From an uncultured Christensenella sp. (GTDB lineage: Bacteria; Bacillota; Clostridia; Christensenellales; UBA1242): a stretch of 20,173 nt of DNA. The notes beneath the pieces were generated by a model. The model saw only the letters and a list, made by a program, of their open reading frames with translations, was not told the DNA's origin and made no database searches. A program made the position numbers and the translations under genes. Shown here one piece after another: positions 13,895-20,173 of this stretch; position 1 is the first letter of the stretch; every line of letters starts with the position of its first letter. Location: assembly GCA_949293915.1 (NCBI GenBank), contig CASFFJ010000066.1, forward strand, positions 1 to 20,173. Reading direction: 5' to 3'.

Positions 13895-15043
13895 GTGAAG
13901 AAAAAATTAATGGTTGTTAGTATTATATTTCTAATGCTTATGATAGTTTTTGTGCCAAAAACTGAATCGGTTGTCAAAGCTGAATTTACAACTGATGCTA
14001 ACTATAAATCTGCTGTTTTGATTGAGAAAAATTCGAGCAAGCTGTTATTTGATAGCAATGCGCACGAGCGTCTGCCTATTGCAAGCGTGACAAAGCTTAT
14101 GACAATCTTGCTGACTTTGGAAAAATTAGAATCAGGAGAAATCAGCATTGAAGATAATGTTTTGGTTAGCAGTAACGCTAGTGGTATGGGTGGTAGTCAA
14201 ATATTTTTGGATGCAAACCAAGAATACAATTTAGGCGAACTTTTAAAGTCAATTATAGTCGCAAGTGCTAATGATAGTAGCGTTGCAATTGCTGAATATA
14301 TTTCAGGTAGCGAAAAAAATTTTGTGCGTGAAATGAATGAACGCGCACGCGAACTTAGTCTTAACGACACAAATTATGTTAACTGCACCGGACTTCCAGC
14401 TCCTGATGCATATTCATCAGCGTATGACCAAGCTATTGTGTTGAATAAGGTGTTGAATTATGATTTATATCACGAATATTCATCTATTTGGATGGAAAAT
14501 TTCGCTCATCCAAGCGGACGTACCACTCAAATGACAAACACAAATAAACTTTCTAGATTTTACGAGGGCTGTCTTGGTGGAAAAACTGGCTCTACTAATC
14601 AAGCAAAATATTGTTTGGCAGTTGGTGCTAAACGCGGAGATATGAGTTTAATTTCTGTAGTCTTAGGCGTAGACAATAGTAAATCCCGCTTTAAATTAGC
14701 ATCTGATTTATTGAATTACGGCTTTGACAATTTCACTAGCAAAACAATCTTTTCTTCTGCAGATTTAGCAAACAAAACTATTGAAATTAAAGGTTTTGAT
14801 AGAAAAACTGGATTAAAAGCAGAGTGTGATTATAATATAGTATGTGCACTTGGCGAAGAAATCAATTATTCGCTAAACTATAATTTGCCTAGCAAATTAA
14901 TAAGTTGTATGGAGGATCAAGTTGTTGGTAATGTTGAAATTATAGTTGATGGCGTAGTCGTGGACACAATCAATATTCTTGCAAGCGAAACACACCCAGA
15001 AGCTAGCATACTAGACTATTTAAGGCAAATTGCCAATAGTTAA
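13895..15043 (+). CDS. D-alanyl-D-alanine carboxypeptidase (penicillin-binding protein 5 family)
   Basis: Low-molecular-weight PBP that trims the terminal D-Ala of peptidoglycan stem peptides. The 382-aa protein has a signal peptide (about 1-29, ending VVKA), the active-site SVTK (S64, K67), SAN (S124, N126) and KTGS (K230-G232) motifs, and a C-terminal PBP5_C-like beta domain (about 275-370). DacF- or DacA-type; which one cannot be told. The C-terminal segment ILDYLRQIANS could be a short membrane-associating helix. Start: GTG 13895, eight bases after TTAGGAGG; a TTG at 13877 lies upstream of the ribosome site and is not used. Single gene after the lepB terminator. Its own promoter is not obvious; TTGTTA at 13849-13854 is a weak -35 candidate. 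Confidence 0.92.
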   Translation: MKKKLMVVSIIFLMLMIVFVPKTESVVKAEFTTDANYKSAVLIEKNSSKLLFDSNAHERLPIASVTKLMTILLTLEKLESGEISIEDNVLVSSNASGMGGSQIFLDANQEYNLGELLKSIIVASANDSSVAIAEYISGSEKNFVREMNERARELSLNDTNYVNCTGLPAPDAYSSAYDQAIVLNKVLNYDLYHEYSSIWMENFAHPSGRTTQMTNTNKLSRFYEGCLGGKTGSTNQAKYCLAVGAKRGDMSLISVVLGVDNSKSRFKLASDLLNYGFDNFTSKTIFSSADLANKTIEIKGFDRKTGLKAECDYNIVCALGEEINYSLNYNLPSKLISCMEDQVVGNVEIIVDGVVVDTINILASETHPEASILDYLRQIANS

Positions 15044-15166
15044 TTGTTATTTAAAATATAAATTCTTATAATTTTAGTCTTCAACTCTTACAAAAGTACT
15101 ATGTTGATAGATACAATAAAATCGCTTACTTCGCCACTTTTAAAAAATCATTTTGTGTTAAATACA

Positions 15167-15196
15167 AAAAATAGCAGACAATTATCTGCTATTTTT
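15167..15196. terminator. Bidirectional terminator after the zinc-ribbon gene
   Basis: AAAAATAGCAGA (15167-15178) and TCTGCTATTTTT (15185-15196) form a perfect 12-bp stem with loop CAATTA. On the minus strand it ends in a U run, terminating the zinc-ribbon gene two bases after its stop; it can also serve the upstream carboxypeptidase gene. Confidence 0.9.
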
Positions 15197-15197
15197 A

Positions 15198-15688
15198 CTA
15201 TAATTCTTTACCACATTTAGAGCAAAATTTGTTTTTAATAGTATTTACAGTTTTGCAATTAGGACATTCTGTCTTTAATTTAGCGCCACATTTAGAACAA
15301 AAGACTTCTTCATCATTAATAACATCACCACAATTTGGGCAGTTGTTGCCAACAGTTTCATCAACCAAATTGGTTGTATATCCTGTGACTAAAATTTTAA
15401 ATCCTAAACTAGACAATACTATACCGATCATTGCAACGATGCCGCAAGGTATTATCAAAAGAAAAGGAATTAGAACTCTTGATTTAAATTCTCCATGATC
15501 TCCAAACCCATCAACCCAGCAGTCATAAATAAAATAATACAAACAAAAATTCCAATAAAACCTAGTATTGCCATAGGTAATCCTATTGATAAAAGTTTTT
15601 TCCTTAAATTTTTCGCTTTTTCACAATTAGCCACTGTTTTAGCACTATTATTTAATCTTATAATTTCTTCTGTTAGCCCTTTAAACAT
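15198..15688 (-). CDS. Zinc-ribbon membrane protein encoded in two frames (possible -1 frameshift)
   Basis: Two overlapping frames make one sensible protein. Frame 0 starts at ATG 15686-15688, seven bases after TAGGAG, and encodes 72 aa: a short soluble head and membrane helix 1 (about 33-58), stopping at 15470. The -1 frame continues with helix 2 (FLLIIPCGIVAMIGIVLSSL), TGYTTNLVDETVG, and two zinc ribbons (NCPNCG...FCSKCG and ECPNCK...FCSKCG), stopping at TAG 15198. The second frame has no start with a ribosome site. At 15509-15503 the minus strand reads G GGT TTG, matching the X_XXY_YYZ slip heptamer; a -1 shift there gives a continuous 163-aa protein. Known bacterial proteins with two helices and C-terminal zinc ribbons support the joined form. 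Function unknown. A plain frameshift mutation or assembly error is the alternative. Confidence 0.6.
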
Positions 15689-15865
15689 TTATGTACTCCT
15701 ATTTCATTTTTTATCTAGAATTATCATATAAAATTAAATCATTAAAAGTTAAGCAATTTATAAAAGTTAATTCTTAAAATTACATTTAAATAACTCTGTT
15801 AACCTAAACAGTTTTTAAATTAAGATTTTTAATATTGTCAAACAAAATGGTTTTCATAGTTTTCG

Positions 15866-16300
15866 TTAGTCTTTGTGGTCGTGTTCGCACGGGCATGCGC
15901 CTTTGCAATATTTATCTTTATCGTAAGGAATGTTGTGTTTGTCAAAATAATCTTTAATAGTTGCCTTGACCGCCTCTTCTGCCAACACAGAGCAATGCAA
16001 CTTATGCGCAGGTAGTCCGCCCAACGCTTGTACCACTGCTTTATTTGTAAGTTCAAGCGCCTCATAGATTGACTTACCTTTAATCATTTCAGTGGCAATA
16101 GAACTAGTGGCAATCGCACTGCCACAGCCGAATGTCATAAACTTGATATCTGTGATTATATCATCTTTTACTTTGATATACATTCGCATAATGTCGCCAC
16201 ATTTTGCATTACCCACTTCGCCCACAGCATCCGCATCTAACATCTCGCCAACATTGCGCGGGTTCCTAAAATGGTCCATAACTTCTTCGCTATATAACAT
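15866..16300 (-). CDS. iscU: Fe-S cluster scaffold protein IscU/NifU-like
   Basis: Scaffold on which IscS-derived sulfur and iron are built into Fe-S clusters. The 144-aa protein keeps the three cluster cysteines: NAKCGD (C34, with D36), FGCGSA (C59) and LHCSVLA (C103, preceded by H102), normal for NifU_N proteins. The tail YCKGACPCEHDHKD (131-144) adds Cys and His that may bind metal. Ribosome site AAGGAG lies within the end of iscS and the ATG is inside the last codons of iscS (11-base overlap), so the two are co-translated. It lacks the zinc-binding insert of SufU and so is called IscU/NifU type. Confidence 0.95.
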   Translation of the reverse strand: MLYSEEVMDHFRNPRNVGEMLDADAVGEVGNAKCGDIMRMYIKVKDDIITDIKFMTFGCGSAIATSSIATEMIKGKSIYEALELTNKAVVQALGGLPAHKLHCSVLAEEAVKATIKDYFDKHNIPYDKDKYCKGACPCEHDHKD

Positions 16301-17480
16301 GCTTAATTTCTCCTTTTTTCAGTTTATCCCAAACGGGGGATATTGTTCGTAAATATTCAACAGTTTTACGCACAACACTAACGATTTTATCCACATCTTC
16401 CATTGTATTGTCTTCACTAAAAGTCAGTCGCAACGAACCATGCGCAACATCGTGTGGTAGCCCAATTGCCAGCAGTACATGACTAGGGTCAAGCGAACCA
16501 GATGTACAAGCCGAACCACTGGATGCACAAATCCCTTCATCGCTAAGTAGCAACAAAAGTGCCTCGCCCTCAATTCCTTCAAAACACATATTGACATTGT
16601 TTGGCAACCGCTTGTCCGCATCGCCATTAAGGCAACTATGTTCTATTTTTGACAACTCTTTAATAGTCTTATCGCGCAAAGCTTTTAGATGTTTAGTGTT
16701 TTTAGTTAAATTATTAGTTGCCTCTTCTAGCGCTATTGCCATACCATAAATCCCTGCCACATTTTCAGTGCCCGCACGTAAATTTCTCTCTTGCGCTCCG
16801 CCTAGAATAAGGCTATTAATCCTAACGCCACGCCTTACATAAACTGCCCCCACACCTTTTGGTCCATGGAATTTATGTGCAGACATACTGAGCATATCAA
16901 TATTTTGTGCCTTGACATCTAGTTTAATATGTCCAACCGCTTGCACTGCATCCGTATGAAAAGGAATATTTTTATCCCGCAAATATGCGCCAATTTCTGC
17001 AATTGGTTGAATTGTCCCTATCTCGTTGTTTGCAAACATAATTGTAACAAAAGCGGTCGTGTCTTTTACTGCTTTTTTTAAGTCATCTAATTTCACAATG
17101 CCATTTTTATATACTGGCAGATATGTCACTTCAAAACCTTCGCGTTCTAATTTTTGCAATGTATGGAGAATTGCGTGGTGTTCAAATACAGAAGACACTA
17201 TATGTGTTTTCCCTTTCTTTTTCCCATCATACGCTAAACTTATAAGCGCCATATTATCGCTTTCGCTCCCGCCTGATGTGAATATAATTTCATCCGCATT
17301 TGCGCCAATACATTTTGCTATTTTTTCACGCGCGGAATTCAATATCTCTTTTGCTTGTTGCCCTAAAAAGTGCAAACTTGATGCGTTGCCAAAATTTTCT
17401 GTCATAATCGTTAGCATTGCATCAATTACAGATTTACTAACCGCGGTTGTCCCCGCATTATCTACGTAAATAGTTTTCAT
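16290..17480 (-). CDS. iscS: Cysteine desulfurase IscS/NifS
   Basis: PLP enzyme that removes sulfur from cysteine and passes it to IscU and other acceptors. The 396-aa protein shows the PLP Lys in SAHKFHGPKG (K203), TSGGSESDNMAL, FHTDAVQAVG, RAGTENVAG and the mobile catalytic Cys in SSGSACTSGSL (C325), all of the group I IscS/NifS type. Start ATG 17478-17480 lies four bases after AAGGAG; an upstream start at 17498 would overlap the ribosome site. Part of iscR-iscS-iscU with its own promoter; its stop overlaps the iscU start. Confidence 0.96.
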   Translation of the reverse strand: MKTIYVDNAGTTAVSKSVIDAMLTIMTENFGNASSLHFLGQQAKEILNSAREKIAKCIGANADEIIFTSGGSESDNMALISLAYDGKKKGKTHIVSSVFEHHAILHTLQKLEREGFEVTYLPVYKNGIVKLDDLKKAVKDTTAFVTIMFANNEIGTIQPIAEIGAYLRDKNIPFHTDAVQAVGHIKLDVKAQNIDMLSMSAHKFHGPKGVGAVYVRRGVRINSLILGGAQERNLRAGTENVAGIYGMAIALEEATNNLTKNTKHLKALRDKTIKELSKIEHSCLNGDADKRLPNNVNMCFEGIEGEALLLLLSDEGICASSGSACTSGSLDPSHVLLAIGLPHDVAHGSLRLTFSEDNTMEDVDKIVSVVRKTVEYLRTISPVWDKLKKGEIKHVI

Positions 17481-17499
17481 TTTTCTCCTTTGAAACAAT

Positions 17500-17535
17500 G
17501 TAAAATAGTATAAATTTTAAATCATACCATTTTAC
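17500..17535 (-). promoter_or_regulatory. Inverted repeat in the iscS leader
   Basis: Arms of 12 bp, GTAAAATAGTAT (17500-17511) and ATACCATTTTAC (17524-17535), with a 12-base spacer. The one DNA mismatch becomes a G-U pair in the minus-strand mRNA, so the RNA stem is fully paired. It lies between the promoter and the iscS ribosome site. It may be an RNA hairpin or a site for the Rrf2 regulator; I cannot decide. Confidence 0.5.
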
Positions 17536-17543
17536 TAGGAATT

Positions 17544-17572
17544 ATATTAACATATCATAATTGCATTGTCAA
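17544..17572 (-). promoter_or_regulatory. iscS-iscU promoter
   Basis: Minus strand: TTGACA (17572-17567), 17-bp spacer, TAATAT (17549-17544). It lies between iscR and iscS, so iscSU can be expressed separately from the regulator. Confidence 0.7.
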
Positions 17573-17584
17573 GAGTTTTTATAA

Positions 17585-17974
17585 CTAAATTAAATCTTTT
17601 AGACTGACATTGTTTAAAAAGTCGTTAATTAGATTGTTTAGTTTGCTAAAACATTGAATAGTTTTGCAATCTTCCGCCTTATTACATTTACTATCTGGGC
17701 GCAAACATTCGACAAGGTACACCTCGCCTTCAGCCACATTTAGTATTTCGCCAACCGTGATTTCTTCCGGTAGGCGAGCAAGCTTGTATCCACCTTGTGC
17801 ACCGCGAAAACTTACGAGCAACTTTGCACGTACAAGCATTGAAATAATTTGTTCAAGGTATTTTTCGCTAAGCCCTTGCCTTTTTGCCACATTTCGAATT
17901 GACACTGGTTGACTATTTTCCGCAATATCCACCATAACTTTTAGCGCATAGCGTCCTTTTGTTGAAATTTTCAT
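17585..17974 (-). CDS. iscR: Rrf2-family Fe-S sensing repressor, IscR-like
   Basis: Winged-helix regulator of 129 aa. N-terminal MKISTKGRYALKVMVDIA, the helix-turn-helix ISIRNVAKRQGLSEKYLEQI region (about 25-45), and the wing RGAQGGYKLARLPEEITVGE are standard Rrf2. The Fe-S loop carries C90, C97, C103 and C108 (VECLRPDSKC and EDCKTIQC), consistent with a cluster-binding IscR-like sensor rather than CymR. Position just upstream of iscSU supports control of Fe-S synthesis. Ribosome site GAGG before ATG 17972-17974. Confidence 0.92.
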   Translation of the reverse strand: MKISTKGRYALKVMVDIAENSQPVSIRNVAKRQGLSEKYLEQIISMLVRAKLLVSFRGAQGGYKLARLPEEITVGEILNVAEGEVYLVECLRPDSKCNKAEDCKTIQCFSKLNNLINDFLNNVSLKDLI

Positions 17975-17989
17975 ATTATCCTCACATTT

Positions 17990-18018
17990 ATTTTAACCTA
18001 AACAAACATTTTTTGCAA
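17990..18018 (-). promoter_or_regulatory. iscR promoter
   Basis: Minus strand: TTGCAA (18018-18013), 17-bp spacer, TAAAAT (17995-17990), followed by a short leader with GAGG. Confidence 0.6.
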
Positions 18019-18039
18019 CAATTATATTGATTATGAATA

Positions 18040-18061
18040 AACGTTTTTATACGAAAACGTT
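18040..18061. repeat. Inverted repeat between iscR and the divergent gene
   Basis: AACGTTTT (18040-18047) and AAAACGTT (18054-18061), spacer TATACG. It lies upstream of both divergent promoters (iscR and 18109-18137), so it could be a shared operator. GC-containing arms make it less likely to be chance than the purely AT repeats. Confidence 0.4.
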
Positions 18062-18108
18062 AAATTTTAATTAAATTTTAAATTTAAATCAACATATATT
18101 TTTATAAC

Positions 18109-18137
18109 TTGACAATCATATAAATCTTCATTAAAAT
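18109..18137 (+). promoter_or_regulatory. Promoter of the two-helix zinc-ribbon gene
   Basis: TTGACA (18109-18114), 17-bp spacer, TAAAAT (18132-18137), and an AAGGAG site at about 18148 before ATG 18162. Confidence 0.75.
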
Positions 18138-18161
18138 AAAAGTATATAAGGAGAAAAAACA

Positions 18162-18923
18162 ATGCCATTTTCGTATTATGCTAATAATTTAGGTGGCGAA
18201 AATAATTCATCTTACAATTATAATAGACGTTTGACATCAAGAGGTAGGCATTCAAAATCAACACTCACAATAATATCTTCTATTATGTTAGCAATCTCAC
18301 TAATTGTTTCTTTTATAGGATTGATTAATATAATATTAGGGAATAACAAGATTGAACAAATTAAAGAAAATCATCAATATTATCAAAATATAATTGACCA
18401 TGCAAAAGCTGATTCAAAATATTGCGTTGATGGTTATATTAATGGTAGAATTTATGATGAAGATTGCAAAAAATGGTATTTTACTTACTATATAATTATA
18501 AACCAACTTATTCAATTAGATGGACAATCGCTCCCAATTTACACTGCTGAAGAAGTCTCTTCATTCGCTATGAAAGATATTGTACGCGTTGCTGTTGATG
18601 AATATCCTATAAATATTTTATCGGATACTATTCCTATGAATCATGATGGAATTGATTTGAATAGAGATGGATATTATATAAAAGCAAACAATCAAAAAGC
18701 TACCGGTACAAAAAATTTAATCTATAGTGCAATCGCTCTTGTTGTGTCAATAATTATGTTAGTTATTGGTTTGAAAAAACAGAACAAAAACACATCCACT
18801 AAATCGTTTAGCACACCTAGTGTTATGCCTAAAATTATTGACCCTATAAAAAGATGTTCGTATTGTGGAACTGTCTTAAACGACACTGATAAAGAATGTC
18901 CAAGTTGTGGTGCAAAACGATAA
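18162..18923 (+). CDS. Two-helix membrane protein with C-terminal zinc ribbon
   Basis: I do not recognise a named family. The 253-aa protein has a polar, Asn/Tyr-rich N-terminus (1-32), membrane helix 1 (33-59), a central domain of about 125 residues, probably outside the membrane, membrane helix 2 (185-204), and a C-terminal zinc ribbon CSYCG...CPSCG (C232, C235, C246, C249) on the same side as the N-terminus. The ribbon resembles those of the 15198-15688 protein. ATG 18162 follows AAGGAG. Function unknown; no terminator of usual type follows, only AGTTTAC/GTAAACT at 18974-18990. Confidence 0.8.
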   Translation: MPFSYYANNLGGENNSSYNYNRRLTSRGRHSKSTLTIISSIMLAISLIVSFIGLINIILGNNKIEQIKENHQYYQNIIDHAKADSKYCVDGYINGRIYDEDCKKWYFTYYIIINQLIQLDGQSLPIYTAEEVSSFAMKDIVRVAVDEYPINILSDTIPMNHDGIDLNRDGYYIKANNQKATGTKNLIYSAIALVVSIIMLVIGLKKQNKNTSTKSFSTPSVMPKIIDPIKRCSYCGTVLNDTDKECPSCGAKR

Positions 18924-18973
18924 AACATTTTTTTAATTAAATCATATTTTGTGTTTAATATAAGTTTAACCCT

Positions 18974-18990
18974 AGTTTACTATGTAAACT
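18974..18990. repeat. Short inverted repeat downstream of the zinc-ribbon gene
   Basis: AGTTTAC and GTAAACT with spacer TAT. It is the only structured element in 18924-19071 and is not followed by a T run, so it is a poor terminator. Role unknown. Confidence 0.3.
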
Positions 18991-19071
18991 CAATACATAT
19001 TTAAGTTAACTAAAAATTGTAAATAAAAATCAATTTTGCCTGTAAAATATTCATACAAAAAACTTAAAAAA

Positions 19072-19159
19072 TGGCGCAGAGAACAGGATTCGAACCTGCG
19101 GACGCTTTCACGCCACACGATTTCCAATCGTGCTCATTCGACCACTCTGACATCTCTGC
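19072..19159 (-). tRNA. tRNA-Ser (GGA)
   Basis: Reads on the minus strand from 19159. Acceptor GCAGAGA pairs with TCTCTGC, discriminator G, and CCA is encoded (19074-19072). The anticodon stem CACGA/TCGTG encloses the loop TTGGAAA, anticodon GGA, decoding UCC/UCU. A long variable arm (GGCGTGAAAGCGTC) marks the serine class. T arm GCAGGTTCGAATCCTGT is standard. Confidence 0.97.
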
Positions 19160-19168
19160 AATGTAATT

Positions 19169-19197
19169 ATTATAAGTACAGATGACTATTTTGTCAA
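19169..19197 (-). promoter_or_regulatory. tRNA-Ser promoter
   Basis: Minus strand: TTGACA (19197-19192), 17-bp spacer, TATAAT (19174-19169), a full consensus match. The predicted start is only a few bases before the tRNA at 19159. Confidence 0.85.
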
Positions 19198-19296
19198 CTT
19201 GAATTATATTAAATTTATATTAAACAGTTAAAAGTTTTTTTTTAATACACTACCATATTTGTATGATCGTATAATATCTATATATTGAATTGACAT

Positions 19297-19323
19297 AAAA
19301 AAAGACCAATGTTAATTGGTCTT
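19297..19323 (-). terminator. Terminator of the four-helix protein gene
   Basis: AAGACCAAT (19302-19310) and ATTGGTCTT (19315-19323), loop GTTA, with a run of A's at 19297-19303 that is a U run on the minus strand. It lies just after the stop at 19329. Confidence 0.88.
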
Positions 19324-19328
19324 AATTT

Positions 19329-19829
19329 TTACTTTTTCCCACATGCAACAGCGCAAGCCGAAGCAACAATTGAAGATACAGCCATTACAATAGGTCCAGC
19401 GTGTGGTATCACTGTCAATGTTAAATTATATACTTCGCTTGATAGTTTAACACAGCCAACGATGAATGTTAGTAAGAACACGATTGCTAAAACGATTCCT
19501 GCGATGCCGCCAAACTTTGCTATCATATTCAAAATTTTATGATTGTAAAAAAATTGAACAACAGCAACAACCGCAAGGATGGCAACAACAACTAAAGTAA
19601 TAATCATAAACACTCTAGATGTTTTCCACCAGCCTATATCATCGGCATCAGAAGCAAGACCATCTATCCATTGTTCAAAGTCTGCTGATTGTGAGTTGCT
19701 TCTGCTTCCATAACTTGTTATTACAGCATAAAATTTAAAAGTCATAGCCACAAAACTTAATACTGCGAATGCGATAACAACAATTCTAGCGATCAATGTC
19801 CCCAATGAACTTTTCTTAGCTTTTGCCAT
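19329..19829 (-). CDS. Four-helix membrane protein of unknown function
   Basis: A 166-aa integral membrane protein with helices at about 12-36, 72-95, 104-128 and 145-163, a basic start MAKAKKSS and a hydrophilic, Ser/Asp-rich loop (about 39-70, including FEQWIDGLASDADDIGWW). I do not recognise a family or motif. ATG follows a very strong AGGGAGGAG site and a consensus promoter, and the gene has its own terminator, so it is probably a well expressed single gene. Confidence 0.8.
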   Translation of the reverse strand: MAKAKKSSLGTLIARIVVIAFAVLSFVAMTFKFYAVITSYGSRSNSQSADFEQWIDGLASDADDIGWWKTSRVFMIITLVVVAILAVVAVVQFFYNHKILNMIAKFGGIAGIVLAIVFLLTFIVGCVKLSSEVYNLTLTVIPHAGPIVMAVSSIVASACAVACGKK

Positions 19830-19860
19830 AAAACTCCTCCCTTTAATTTATGATATAACT

Positions 19861-19889
19861 ATATTAAATAAATTAAAACCAAAAGTCAA
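19861..19889 (-). promoter_or_regulatory. Promoter of the four-helix protein gene
   Basis: Minus strand: TTGACT (19889-19884), 17-bp spacer, TAATAT (19866-19861). Confidence 0.7.
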
Positions 19890-20013
19890 TTAAATTGCGA
19901 AAAACTTTACGAAAATTCTTAATCTTGATAAATTTAAATATATTTCTAAACTAAGATTCTATCAATTTTATGTATGTTTCTTATAAACATTTTAATAAAA
20001 TTTCAAAAAACTC

Positions 20014-20042
20014 TTGCAAAAATAATAAAATAATGCTAAAAT
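20014..20042 (+). promoter_or_regulatory. tRNA-Arg promoter
   Basis: TTGCAA (20014-20019), 17-bp spacer, TAAAAT (20037-20042) with an extended TGC. The start near 20049 would give about 70 nt of 5' flank before the tRNA. Confidence 0.6.
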
Positions 20043-20119
20043 AAATAAGTGTTTTGTTAAAAGAGAATACAAAGATCATAAATTCTCATTCAAAAACTTA
20101 TATATATGCGTTTATATAT

Positions 20120-20173
20120 GCGTTCATAGCTCAGCTGGATAGAGCGTTGGTCTACGGATTACTTGCTCAAGTC
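20120..20173 (+). tRNA. tRNA-Arg (ACG), 5' part only, sequence diverges after the anticodon loop
   Basis: GCGTTCA (acceptor), TA, D stem GCTC/GAGC with loop AGCTGGATA, G, anticodon stem TTGGT (20147-20151) and loop CTACGGA (20152-20158, anticodon ACG at 20154-20156) match bacterial tRNA-Arg(ACG) well. The next bases should be ACCAA to close the stem, but 20159-20173 reads TTACTTGCTCAAGTC, which cannot pair. The window ends there. Either the contig end is chimeric or something interrupts the gene. Confidence 0.75.

Noticed and set aside
15785..15815. Hairpin CTGTT/AACAG followed by TTTTT downstream of iscU
   Set aside because: The T run is on the plus strand while iscU and its neighbour are on the minus strand, and the stem is only five pairs.
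19072..19159. Integration site at tRNA-Ser
   Set aside because: No integrase gene and no visible repeat of the tRNA 3' end nearby; flanking genes look like ordinary chromosomal genes.

Overview
The window looks like chromosomal DNA from a very AT-rich bacterium of the Bacillota (Clostridia-like), probably an uncultured gut-type lineage. The reasons are strong AAGGAG-type ribosome sites, TTGACA/TATAAT promoters with 17-bp spacers, rpsF-ssb-rpsR, a CwlD-type amidase, a DacA/DacF-type carboxypeptidase and an Rrf2-IscS-IscU cluster. The code is standard: tsaD ends in TGA and a release factor 2 gene is present, so this is not a mycoplasma code-4 genome. No phage, transposon, CRISPR or defence genes were seen.

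Layout. 1-144 has no gene but two TTTTGTACAAAA-type palindromes. 145-1610 (minus): ASCH-domain protein and tsaD. 1780-2983 (plus): promoter, folded leader, rpsF-ssb-rpsR and terminator. 2984-3315: AT-rich gap with a GC-richer island. 3316-4537: prfB without a frameshift, and a shared terminator. 4588-4980 (minus): DUF1508 protein. 5121-6077 (minus) and 6295-7005 (plus): divergent DHH phosphoesterase and amidase, separated by five DnaA boxes in 65 bp (possible oriC or DnaA control site). 7110-8552 (minus): DUF4097-like envelope protein. 8694-15043 (plus): thymidylate kinase, short alanyl-tRNA synthetase, glutaminyl-tRNA synthetase overlapping signal peptidase I, and a D-Ala-D-Ala carboxypeptidase. 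15198-17974 (minus): zinc-ribbon membrane protein split over two frames at a G_GGT_TTG heptamer, then iscU, iscS and iscR. 18162-18923 (plus): another membrane zinc-ribbon protein. 19072-19159 (minus): tRNA-Ser(GGA). 19329-19829 (minus): four-helix membrane protein. 20120-20173 (plus): 5' part of tRNA-Arg(ACG), which stops matching a tRNA after the anticodon loop.

Functionally this is mostly housekeeping: translation (S6, S18, RF2, AlaRS, GlnRS, TsaD, tRNAs), DNA metabolism (SSB, thymidylate kinase, DHH nuclease), envelope and secretion (amidase, carboxypeptidase, signal peptidase, DUF4097) and Fe-S assembly under its own Rrf2 regulator. No complete unknown multi-gene system is evident. The most interesting signals are regulatory or structural: the DnaA-box cluster, four genes without a Shine-Dalgarno whose -10 boxes sit exactly where a leaderless mRNA would start, the structured rpsF leader, the possible -1 frameshift gene and the AlaRS lacking its C-terminal domain. 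All functional calls come from reading motifs by eye; no database search was run.
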